A stretch of 64,000 nt of DNA from positions 5,101,197 to 5,165,196 of the forward strand of contig NZ_JACBZT010000001.1 in assembly GCF_013408985.1 (NCBI RefSeq). Reading direction: 5' to 3'. The position numbers and the translations under genes are program-made. The first letter of the stretch is position 1. Every line of letters starts with the position of its first letter. This DNA comes from Petropleomorpha daqingensis (lineage in GTDB: Bacteria > Actinomycetota > Actinomycetes > Mycobacteriales > Geodermatophilaceae). The notes beneath the pieces were generated by a model. The model worked only from the letters and a program-made list of their open reading frames with translations. It ran no database searches and was not told the DNA's origin. This document shows positions 24,699-31,496 of the stretch, in pieces.

Positions 24699-24960
24699 GG
24701 AAGGAGGTGCTCCGAGAGGTCTGGGCGCGAGCGGGCACAGGCGTGCCGAGGGCACACGGCAGCGGCCGGCCGCGGGTTGGTGCGGGCAGCGGGGAACGGG
24801 CAGTCCGGGACGGCGCCGGAAGGAGTCGCGGACGCGCAGGAACGGCGGGTGGTCAGCCGGTCACGACGTCCGGGAAGCGGACTGCCGCGCAGCTAGATGC
24901 GGGGGTGCACCCAGCGGCGGGTGTGTGAGGCGCTGCGAGGTGGGGCAGAGGTAGCAGGGC
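24699..24960 (-). other. Long 5' leader between riboswitch and lytic transglycosylase start
   Basis: About 260 bases with no convincing gene on either strand. On the coding (minus) strand it contains a small CACCC/GGGTG hairpin near 24905-24925 and, just before the ATG, CACCTCCTT, which resembles an anti-Shine-Dalgarno sequence. It is best read as an untranslated leader. The remaining gap upstream of the promoter (25207-25311) holds nothing I can identify. Confidence 0.5.
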
Positions 24961-25135
24961 ACGCCGACAAGGCGGCACTCCGTTTCTTCCGTCGGCCGCC
25001 TACCGAGTTAGCTGACGGATTCGGGCGGGAAGAGTGCCCTACCCGCGCCGGACTGGTGTCCGGAGCAGGATTCACCCCAGTACTGCGGTGGGTCCCCGGC
25101 TCGCCCGGATGGGCGACTCGGCGGCGTCCGCGCGG
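24961..25135 (-). ncRNA. Cyclic di-AMP riboswitch (ydaO-yuaA class)
   Basis: Read on the minus strand, the conserved ydaO blocks appear in order: GGGGACCCAC, TGGGGTGAATCC (25068-25079 region), GGGTAGGGC, then CCGAATCCGTCAGCTAACTC (complement of 25005-25024), and a purine-rich GGAAGAAACGGAG. The closing stem P1 is GCCGCC (25120-25125) with GGCGGC (24995-25000). The same GGCGGC can pair instead with a second GCCGCC at 24971-24976, giving an obvious expression switch. In this class ligand binding usually turns off expression of cell-wall or osmolyte genes. It precedes a peptidoglycan lytic enzyme gene, as known in other actinobacteria. Confidence 0.92.
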
Positions 25136-25176
25136 ACTCCCCGGTTGGGGACGTTGCGACCGAACGGACGGGGCCC

Positions 25177-25206
25177 AAGGTAACCGCCGTTATGCAGTCG
25201 TGACAA
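25177..25206 (-). promoter_or_regulatory. Candidate promoter of the riboswitch-lytic transglycosylase transcript
   Basis: On the minus strand TTGTCA (25201-25206) and TACCTT (25177-25182) are separated by 18 bases, a fair sigma-70-type pair. They are placed about 40 bases upstream of the first riboswitch stem. No transcription start data are available. Confidence 0.5.
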
Positions 25207-25311
25207 ACCGAAGCCGACGATTTATCGGGTGATGTGCATCGCGGGCCATCCGCTCGACGGCGCCGGGGGAACTGTGCAACAGATTCCGACTCGATCCGGC
25301 CCGGAAACCTG

Positions 25312-25953
25312 TCACCTCAGGCGCCACACGGTCGAGCGGCGCAGCCCCGGCCCCTCGGTCTCCGGGACGTCGTGCGCCGCGACCGCCGTCAGCCGGTCGA
25401 CCGGCAGGTACATCCGTCCGGGGTCGCCGACGAGCACGTCGGTCCCGGCGGCGCGGGCCCGGTCGAGGAAGGGCAGGACCCGCTCGGTCATCTCGCGGTC
25501 GTAGCAGATGTCGCCGGCCAGGACGACGTCGACGGACGGTGGCGGTCCGGCCAGCAGGTCGCCGACCACCCGGATCCCCTCGGCGCCGTTGAGCGCGGCG
25601 TTGAGCGGGATCGCCGTCGTCCCGAACTCGTCGATCTCGCTGGCCACCACCTCGGCCGCGCCGGCCATGGCCGCGGCGATGGCGACCAGCCCGCTGCCGG
25701 ACCCGAGGTCGAGCACTCGCCGGCCGGCCACCGCGGCCGGGGTGTCGAGGACGTACCGGGCCAGCACCTGCCCGCCCGGCCAGGCGGCCGCCCAGAACGG
25801 CGGCGCATCCGCTTGCCGTCCCCGCTCCTCCTCCATCGCCTCCCACAGGGCCACGACGTCGTCCGCGACCAGCAGGGTCACCTCGGGCACCAGCGAGGGG
25901 TGCGCCGGCCGGGTGTGAGCGCGGACGAAGGAGGCCGGAACGGGGCTGGTCAC
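25312..25953 (-). CDS. Class I SAM-dependent methyltransferase (protein-lysine/PrmA-like)
   Basis: 213 aa. Rossmann methyltransferase with SAM motif I VLDLGSGSGLVAIAAAMAGA, the acidic ASEID after strand 2, and VDVVLAGDICYD as motif IV. The N-terminal EVTLLVADDVVALWEAMEE and FWAAAWPGGQVLARYVLD segments resemble the nicotinamide-N-methyltransferase/ETFB-lysine-methyltransferase-like group often annotated as '50S ribosomal L11 methyltransferase-like'. GTG at 25953 is taken as start because the preceding frame is low-complexity and unlike the family. Target unknown. Confidence 0.85.
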   Translation of the reverse strand: MTSPVPASFVRAHTRPAHPSLVPEVTLLVADDVVALWEAMEEERGRQADAPPFWAAAWPGGQVLARYVLDTPAAVAGRRVLDLGSGSGLVAIAAAMAGAAEVVASEIDEFGTTAIPLNAALNGAEGIRVVGDLLAGPPPSVDVVLAGDICYDREMTERVLPFLDRARAAGTDVLVGDPGRMYLPVDRLTAVAAHDVPETEGPGLRRSTVWRLR

Positions 25954-26029
25954 CCCTCGAGTCTGCCTGCACGACGCCTGTGACGACGCTGTGTGCGCGA
26001 AACACCCCATCGCGTGACTCGACAGGACG

Positions 26030-26059
26030 TTGACTCGGCTGACACCGCGTCGATAATCT
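26030..26059 (+). promoter_or_regulatory. Promoter of the MFS transporter gene
   Basis: TTGACT (26030-26035), 18 bases, then TAATCT (26054-26059), a strong sigma-70-type promoter for GC-rich DNA. It ends 109 bases before the MFS start and 8 bases before a perfect palindrome that would lie at the transcription start. Confidence 0.65.
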
Positions 26060-26067
26060 GCGGCGCT

Positions 26068-26085
26068 GTGTGGTCTGGACCACAC
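26068..26085. promoter_or_regulatory. Perfect palindromic operator GTGTGGTC-TG-GACCACAC
   Basis: Eight-base perfect arms with a 2-base centre, located just after the -10 element of the MFS promoter. The core TGGTC-TG-GACCA resembles FadR/PdhR-type GntR operators (TGGTxxxACCA), so a GntR-family repressor is the leading guess. No GntR gene lies in the window, so the regulator must be encoded elsewhere. Confidence 0.6.
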
Positions 26086-26168
26086 CGTCCGGGCGCCTGC
26101 GGAAAACCGCCGTGCGACCGGGCGCGCACCCACCGGGTCCCGGCACCGTCGCCGGGGAAGGGAACACC

Positions 26169-28304
26169 GTGACCACGACCTCCGACGCGCCGCGCACCGC
26201 GGACGCGCCACAGAGCGGCGCTGCCAGCCGGCTCTGGAACCGGCAGCTGCCGCACTACCCGAACACGGGCCCCCGGTCGGTGTTCTTGGGCATCACCGTC
26301 CTGGCGACCATCGTCCTGTACTACGAGCTGTACATCGCCGGTGCGGTCGCCACCCAGATCATCGCCGAGTTCAACATGTCCTTCACCTTCTTCGTGATGG
26401 TGTCGGTCATCGGCAACCTGGTCGGCGCGTTCGCCTCGCTGTTCGCCGGTCTCGCCGACCGGTGGGGTCGCGCCAACCTGGTGGTCTACGGCCTGCTGCT
26501 CACCGGGCTGATCATCGCCTTCGGCCTGCCGAACGCCCCGAACAAGACCGTCTACACGGTCCTGTTCGCGATCCTGAGCTTCGTCGAAGGCATCGTCCTG
26601 GTCGCCACCCCGGCGCTCATCCGCGACTTCTCCCCGCAGGTGGGCCGCGGCGCGGCGATGGGCTTCTGGACGCTCGGTCCGGTGCTCGGCAGCCTCGTCG
26701 TCACCACGGTGTCCAGCAACACCCTCGACAGCCACCCCGACTGGCGCTTCCAGTTCTACGTCTGCGGCATCGCCGGCCTCGTCGTCTTCGTCGTCGCGTG
26801 CTTCGGCCTGCGGGAGCTCTCGCCGGCCCTGCGCGACCAGCTGATGGTGAGCATGCGCGACCGCGCGCTGATCGAGGCCCGGGCCAAGGGCCTCGACCCG
26901 GAGCGGGCGCTCAAGGGCCACTGGCGGCAGATGCTGCGCTTCGACATCATCGGCTCGGCGTTCGCGATCAGCGTCTTCCTGCTCCTGTACTACGCGCTCG
27001 TCGGGTTCATCGTCGTCTTCTTCGCGACCACCCACGGCTACTCCGAGCAGAAGGCCAACGGCCTGGCCAACTGGTACTGGGGTTTCAACGCGCTCGGCCT
27101 GGTCGTGTTCGGTCTGCTGTCGGACAAGCTGCGCGTGCGCAAGCCGTTCATGATCCTCGGGACGCTGATCAGCCTGGTCGGCGGCATCCTGTTCGCGACC
27201 GCGTCGACCGACACGAGCTACTACAGCTTCGCGCTGTACTTCGTGCTCAGCTCCGTCGGCGGCGGCATGGCCTACGTCGCGTGGATGGCCTCCTTCACCG
27301 AGACCGTCGAGAAGCACAACCCGGCGGCGACCGCGACCGGCCTGGCCATCTGGGGCTGGCTGCTGCGCCTGGTCGTCTGCGTCTCGCTGATCGTGCTGAC
27401 CTTCGTGGTGCCGGCGACCTCGATCCTGGTCGACCAGGGTCCGAAGGTGGCGACCCTCGCGGAGCAGTACAAGTCCGAGCTGGCGACGCTGGCCAAGCTC
27501 GACCCGGCCACGCAGAAGGCCCTCGCCGCCAACCCGGACGACCCGGCGACCCAGGCCCAGGCGCTCAGCGACATCTCCGGCGTGCCGGTGGCCGACGTCG
27601 CGTCGATCGCCAAGATCTCCCCTGCGACGCAGGCTGCACTGGCCGCCAACCCGGCCGACCAGCAGGCGCAGGCGCAGGCGGTCAGCGAGGTCGCCGGCGT
27701 CCCGGTCACGGACGTGGTCAAGGCCGCGACGCTGAGCCAGCAGTACGCCGAGCAGCTCAAGACCGCAGCGGCGATCGACCAGGCCACCCTGCTGGCCCTG
27801 GCCGCCAACCCGGCCGACACCGCGGCCGCCACCAAGGCGGTCGGTGAGATCTCCCAGGCCCTGGGGGTCGACCCGGCCACCGCGCAGCAGCGGCTGCTGG
27901 CCCTGGCCGCCGTCCCGCAGGCGGACGTCACGTTCCTCCTGACGACCGGTCAGCAGGTCCAGGCCGCGGCGGACACGCTGACCACCAACGGGCCGAAGGT
28001 CGCCGCCGCCGGTGCCGAGCTGATCGCCGTCGGCAAGGTGCCGGCCGAGGACCTGCAGTTCCTCTCCGACAACGGGGCGAAGGTCCAGCAGGCGCAGAAG
28101 GACAACCCGGGCCAGTGGCAGACGTGGTGGTGGGTCTGCGTCGCCGGCCAGATCGTCTTCCTGCCGTTCGTGTTCGTCATGTCCGGCCGGTGGAGCCCGC
28201 GCAAGGCTCGTGAGGACGAGCGGGAGCACGAGGAGATGGTGCAGCGCGAGCTGGCCGCTCTGGGTGCAGGTGCCCGTGGGGAGGCCACCCCGAGCGAGGC
28301 GTAG
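26169..28304 (+). CDS. MFS transporter with Ala-rich repeat insert before the last helix
   Basis: 711 aa; ordinary MFS proteins are about 400-450 aa. Residues 35-420 give eleven hydrophobic segments with the MFS loop motif GLADRWGRANLVVYG (95-109). Residues about 421-650 form a hydrophilic insert containing three 38-40-residue repeats, each with ATQxALAANP-like cores (near 447-456, 486-495, 539-549) and GVPVxDV endings. The last helix (VCVAGQIVFLPFVFVM, 656-671) follows, then a charged tail. GTG start with GGGGAAGGGA upstream. Substrate unknown; the insert, probably helical and on one membrane face, is the odd feature. A palindrome covers the promoter. Confidence 0.88.
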   Translation: MTTTSDAPRTADAPQSGAASRLWNRQLPHYPNTGPRSVFLGITVLATIVLYYELYIAGAVATQIIAEFNMSFTFFVMVSVIGNLVGAFASLFAGLADRWGRANLVVYGLLLTGLIIAFGLPNAPNKTVYTVLFAILSFVEGIVLVATPALIRDFSPQVGRGAAMGFWTLGPVLGSLVVTTVSSNTLDSHPDWRFQFYVCGIAGLVVFVVACFGLRELSPALRDQLMVSMRDRALIEARAKGLDPERALKGHWRQMLRFDIIGSAFAISVFLLLYYALVGFIVVFFATTHGYSEQKANGLANWYWGFNALGLVVFGLLSDKLRVRKPFMILGTLISLVGGILFATASTDTSYYSFALYFVLSSVGGGMAYVAWMASFTETVEKHNPAATATGLAIWGWLLRLVVCVSLIVLTFVVPATSILVDQGPKVATLAEQYKSELATLAKLDPATQKALAANPDDPATQAQALSDISGVPVADVASIAKISPATQAALAANPADQQAQAQAVSEVAGVPVTDVVKAATLSQQYAEQLKTAAAIDQATLLALAANPADTAAATKAVGEISQALGVDPATAQQRLLALAAVPQADVTFLLTTGQQVQAAADTLTTNGPKVAAAGAELIAVGKVPAEDLQFLSDNGAKVQQAQKDNPGQWQTWWWVCVAGQIVFLPFVFVMSGRWSPRKAREDEREHEEMVQRELAALGAGARGEATPSEA

Positions 28305-28317
28305 CCCCGCGACCGTT

Positions 28318-28364
28318 GAACGTCAGAGGCCCGGAATCCGTCGGATTCCGGGCCTCTGACGTTC
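28318..28364. terminator. Strong bidirectional terminator, 22-bp perfect stem
   Basis: Arms 28318-28339 and 28343-28364 are perfectly complementary over 22 bases (start GAACGTCAGAGGCCCGGAAT) with a 3-base loop GTC. It lies 13 bases after the MFS stop and 30 bases after the end of the convergent SDR gene, so it serves both. It lacks a long U-run. Confidence 0.85.
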
Positions 28365-28393
28365 GATCGATCGGCGCAGAGCGGCTCACGCGC

Positions 28394-29206
28394 TCAGCGG
28401 CGGCGGGACAGGGGTTTGGAGTAGCCGCCCGGGAAGAGCCGCACGAGGATGTCGGGGATCTTCGCGCTCGCGCCGATGAGCAGCCGCGGACGACGCTTCT
28501 CGACCGCCGCGACGATCAGCGCGGCCGCCTTCTCCGGCGGGATGCGCAGCAGCTTGGCGAACTGCTCCTTGCCGCGGGCGATCTCCTCGGGGTCGACGCC
28601 GGAGCCCATCCGCGCCGACTCGGCGATCCGGGTGCGGATGCCGCCGGGGTGGACGACGGTGACCCCGACGCCGTCGGCGGCCAGTTCCGCGCGCAGCGCC
28701 TCGGAGAAGCCGCGGACGGCGAACTTGCTCGCTGCGTACGCCGCCTGCCCGGGCGGGGCGAGGATGCCGAAGATGCTCGACACGTTGACCAGGTGCGCGC
28801 CGGGGTGCGCCGTGAGCACCGGCAGCAGCGCGTGCGTCAGCCGGACGACGGCGCGGAAGTTGATCGCCAGGACCCAGTCGAACTCCTCGAGGGTCACCTG
28901 GTCGAACCGCCCGCCGAGCGCCACGCCGGCGTTGTTGACCAGCAGCGTGATCTCCGGGTGCTCGGCGGCGAGCGTCGCGCCGATCGCCTGCGCCGCCGCG
29001 TCGTCGGCGAGGTCGACGACGTAGGTCGCGACCTTCCGCCCGGAGCGGCGGACGGACTCGGCCACCGCTTCGAGCCGGACCGCGTCGCGGTCGACCAGGA
29101 CCAGGTCGCTGCCCCGCGCGGCCAGGGCGTGCGCCAGCGCCTCGCCGATGCCGCTCGCCGCGCCGGTGACCGCGGCGGTCCCGCCGGCGAAGTCGTAGGC
29201 CTCCAT
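28394..29206 (-). CDS. Short-chain dehydrogenase/reductase (SDR)
   Basis: 270 aa classical SDR. NAD(P) motif TGAASGIG (14-21), NNAG (91-94), catalytic Ser143/144 (VNVSSIFG), Tyr157 and Lys161 (YAASK). The C-terminus is longer than average with a hydrophobic amphipathic end (IPDILVRLFPGGYSK), as in membrane-associated SDRs. ATG at 29206 overlaps the stop of the upstream EthA-like gene by 4 bases, so the monooxygenase and SDR are coupled. It could supply a ketone substrate or process the ester/hydroxyketone product of the monooxygenase. Confidence 0.92.
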   Translation of the reverse strand: MEAYDFAGGTAAVTGAASGIGEALAHALAARGSDLVLVDRDAVRLEAVAESVRRSGRKVATYVVDLADDAAAQAIGATLAAEHPEITLLVNNAGVALGGRFDQVTLEEFDWVLAINFRAVVRLTHALLPVLTAHPGAHLVNVSSIFGILAPPGQAAYAASKFAVRGFSEALRAELAADGVGVTVVHPGGIRTRIAESARMGSGVDPEEIARGKEQFAKLLRIPPEKAAALIVAAVEKRRPRLLIGASAKIPDILVRLFPGGYSKPLSRRR

Positions 29207-30690
29207 CAGGCGGCGACCGGCAGCCGCTCCCCGGCCCGCTGGAACGTCATGCCCTCGTCGTCCAGCCGCCCGCGGCCCATGATCCGGCGGTCGAGGAAGT
29301 AGTTCTGGTACACCCGCCAGGGCGCCCGCGACGCCTGCTTCGGCAGCTGGGCGAGGCTGCGCTGGATGTAGCCGGAGGTCAGCGGGACGAACGGGTCGCT
29401 CGCGCCCTCGGGCGGAGCGACCGGGGTGGCCGACACGTAGCCCTCGGCCGCCATGTGGTTGAGCAGCCGGCAGACGTAGCGGTTGATCAGGTCGGCCTTG
29501 AGCGTCCAGGAGGCGTTGGTGTAGCCGAAGACCATGTCCATGTTCGGCACGCCGGAGAGCATCATCCCCTTGTAGGAGACCCGGCCGGCCAGGTCGACCT
29601 TCTCCCCGTCGACCGCGAGCGTCATGCCGCCGACGGGCTGCACCTGCAGGCCGGTGGCGGTGACGACGATGTCGGCCGGCAGCTCCTCCCCCGACTCGAG
29701 GCGGACGCCGGTCTCGGTGAAGCGGTCGATCCGCCCGGTGACGATGTCGGCCTTGTGCGAGCTCAGCGCCTTGAACAGGTCGCCGTCGGGCACCAGGCAC
29801 AGGCGCTGGTCCCACGGGTCGTAGGGCGGGGCGAAGTGCGTGTCGACGTCGAAGCCCGGCGGCAGCGCGGCGACCTGTCCCTTGCGCAGCAGCGCCTTCA
29901 TCGCCTGCGGCCGGCGCCGGCTGAACTGGTACATGAGCGTGCTGAGCACCAGGTTCTTGGCACGGACGGCGCGGTAGGTCGCCTTCGGCGAGAGCTTGCC
30001 CCGCAGCTTGTTGGCCAGCGGGTCCTCACCGGGCAGCGAGACGATGTAGCTCGGCGTCCGCTGCAGCATCGTGACGTGCTCGGCCTGGTCGGCCAGGCTG
30101 GGCACCAGGGTGACGGCGGTGGCGCCGCTGCCGATGACGACGACCCGCTTGCCGGCGTAGTCGAGGTCCTCGGGCCAGTGCTGCGGGTGGATCAGCTGCC
30201 CGCGGAAGGACTCCTCGCCCTCGAAGTGCGGCCGGAAACCTTCGTCGTAGCGGTAGTAGCCGGCGCAGACCGACAGCCACGAGCAGGTGAGCACCACGGT
30301 CTCACCGGTGTCGGTGCGCTCGGCGGTGACCGTCCAGCGCGCGTCCTCGCTGGACCACTCCGCCGCCACGACACGGTGGTGGTAGCGGATCGAGTCGGCC
30401 ACCCGGTACTCGCGGGCGGTCTCCTCGATGTAGTTCTTGATCGACCAGCCGTCGGCGATCGACTTCTTGCCCGTCCAGGGGCGGAAGCGGTAACTCAGGG
30501 TGAACATGTCCGAGTCCGAGCGGACCCCGGGATAGCGGAACAGGTCCCAGGTGCCGCCGATCGCGTCGCGGGCCTCGAGGATGGTGAAGGATCTTCCCGG
30601 CGACTCGGTGCGCAGCCGGCAGGCCGCGCCGATGCCGGACAGGCCGGCTCCCACGATCAGGACGTCCACATGCTCCGGCTGCGCTGCCAC
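29206..30690 (-). CDS. ethA: EthA-like FAD-containing Baeyer-Villiger monooxygenase
   Basis: 494 aa. FAD-binding GAGLSG (14-19), the typical GGTWDLFRYPGVRSDSDMF, the Baeyer-Villiger fingerprint F162-x-G-x3-H168-x3-W172 (FRGQLIHPQHWP), NADPH-binding GSGATA (187-192), LVPDGDLFKAL and the C-terminal LPKQASRAPWRVYQNY. These segments closely follow remembered M. tuberculosis EthA, which oxidises ketones and activates ethionamide. A divergent EthR-like gene supports the assignment. GTG at 30690 matches the EthA N-terminus; an upstream ATG at 30732 is less likely because it would fall inside the operator region. Confidence 0.92.
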   Translation of the reverse strand: MAAQPEHVDVLIVGAGLSGIGAACRLRTESPGRSFTILEARDAIGGTWDLFRYPGVRSDSDMFTLSYRFRPWTGKKSIADGWSIKNYIEETAREYRVADSIRYHHRVVAAEWSSEDARWTVTAERTDTGETVVLTCSWLSVCAGYYRYDEGFRPHFEGEESFRGQLIHPQHWPEDLDYAGKRVVVIGSGATAVTLVPSLADQAEHVTMLQRTPSYIVSLPGEDPLANKLRGKLSPKATYRAVRAKNLVLSTLMYQFSRRRPQAMKALLRKGQVAALPPGFDVDTHFAPPYDPWDQRLCLVPDGDLFKALSSHKADIVTGRIDRFTETGVRLESGEELPADIVVTATGLQVQPVGGMTLAVDGEKVDLAGRVSYKGMMLSGVPNMDMVFGYTNASWTLKADLINRYVCRLLNHMAAEGYVSATPVAPPEGASDPFVPLTSGYIQRSLAQLPKQASRAPWRVYQNYFLDRRIMGRGRLDDEGMTFQRAGERLPVAA

Positions 30691-30702
30691 CGAGGAACCG
30701 TA

Positions 30703-30737
30703 TCGACAGTCCGTCGAACGGGTCAACAGCATGTTGA
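30703..30737. promoter_or_regulatory. Probable EthR operator: two adjacent inverted repeats
   Basis: TCGAC-AGTCC-GTCGA (30703-30717) and TCAACA-GCA-TGTTGA (30723-30737) lie between divergent ethA- and ethR-like genes. The mycobacterial ethA-ethR spacer operator is likewise a long imperfect repeat rich in TCGAC/GTTGA elements and is bound by several EthR dimers. Repeats are seen directly; binding is inferred. Confidence 0.6.
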
Positions 30738-30769
30738 GGCACAGGTCACACCGCCGGTAAGGTGTGCAG

Positions 30770-31438
30770 ATGGTCGCCTTTCCCAGTACGCGCCGGGGCG
30801 CACGCAGCCGTCGTCCCCCGCGGCCGTCCGGCGACGACCGCGAACTGGCGATCCTGACCACCTGCGAGAAGCTGCTGGCCGAGCGGCCCCTGTCGGCGAT
30901 CTCGGTCGACGACCTCGCCCGTGGCGCGGGGATCTCCCGCCCGACCTTCTACTTCTACTTCCGGTCCAAGGACGCCGTCCTGCTCTCGCTGCTGGACCGG
31001 GTGATCGCCGAGGCCGACCGCGCCTCCGCCGAGGCCTTCGCCGCGCGGGTCGGCGACCGGCGGCAGGACTGGCGCAACGGCATCCGTGCCTACTTCGAGA
31101 CCTTCCGCACCCACCGCGGCGTCACCCTCGCCGCCGCCGAGGCCCGGATCACCAACGAGGAGGTCCGCGAGCTCTGGGCGGGCGGCTTCGAGCAGTGGGT
31201 CGACCACTGCGCCGAGGTGATCGCGACCGAGCGGGCCCGCGGCTTCGCTCCCCCCGGGCCTCCGGCGCGTGATCTGGCGATCGCGCTGAACTCCATGAAC
31301 GAGCGGGCGCTGCACGGCACCTTCGCCGGCGACGGCCCGGCGATCGCCGAGGAGGACGCGGTCGACGTCCTGCTCGACGTCTGGCTGACCGCGATCTACC
31401 ACACCCCGAACCCGCCGGGCAGCCGCCCGGCCGACTGA
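30770..31438 (+). CDS. ethR: EthR-like TetR family transcriptional repressor
   Basis: 222 aa. After a basic tail comes RPSGDDRELAILTTCEKLL, then ISVDDLARGAGISRPTFYFY and FRSKDAVLLSLLDRVI, almost word for word the EthR DNA-binding domain. The C-terminal ligand domain keeps ELATALNLMNER-type sequence (here DLAIALNSMNER) and a VWLTAIYHT end. EthR represses the divergent monooxygenase gene and responds to hydrophobic ligands in mycobacteria. ATG at 30770 has AAGG about 8 bases upstream; a GTG at 30764 would add two residues. Confidence 0.93.
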   Translation: MVAFPSTRRGARSRRPPRPSGDDRELAILTTCEKLLAERPLSAISVDDLARGAGISRPTFYFYFRSKDAVLLSLLDRVIAEADRASAEAFAARVGDRRQDWRNGIRAYFETFRTHRGVTLAAAEARITNEEVRELWAGGFEQWVDHCAEVIATERARGFAPPGPPARDLAIALNSMNERALHGTFAGDGPAIAEEDAVDVLLDVWLTAIYHTPNPPGSRPAD

Positions 31439-31496
31439 GCAGCCAGAGCCCCAAGACCCCTTCCGCGACGGGCCGAACAGGTGTCGACTCGCGATC

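Noticed and set aside
24699-24707. CACCTCCTT on the coding strand just before the lytic transglycosylase ATG, resembling an anti-Shine-Dalgarno
   Set aside because: Could be chance in a GC-rich leader; it does not pair obviously with a visible ribosome site of this gene, so no function is claimed.
30690-30732. ATG at 30732 as the EthA start
   Set aside because: It would add 14 residues unlike EthA and place the start inside the operator; GTG 30690 agrees with the EthA N-terminus.
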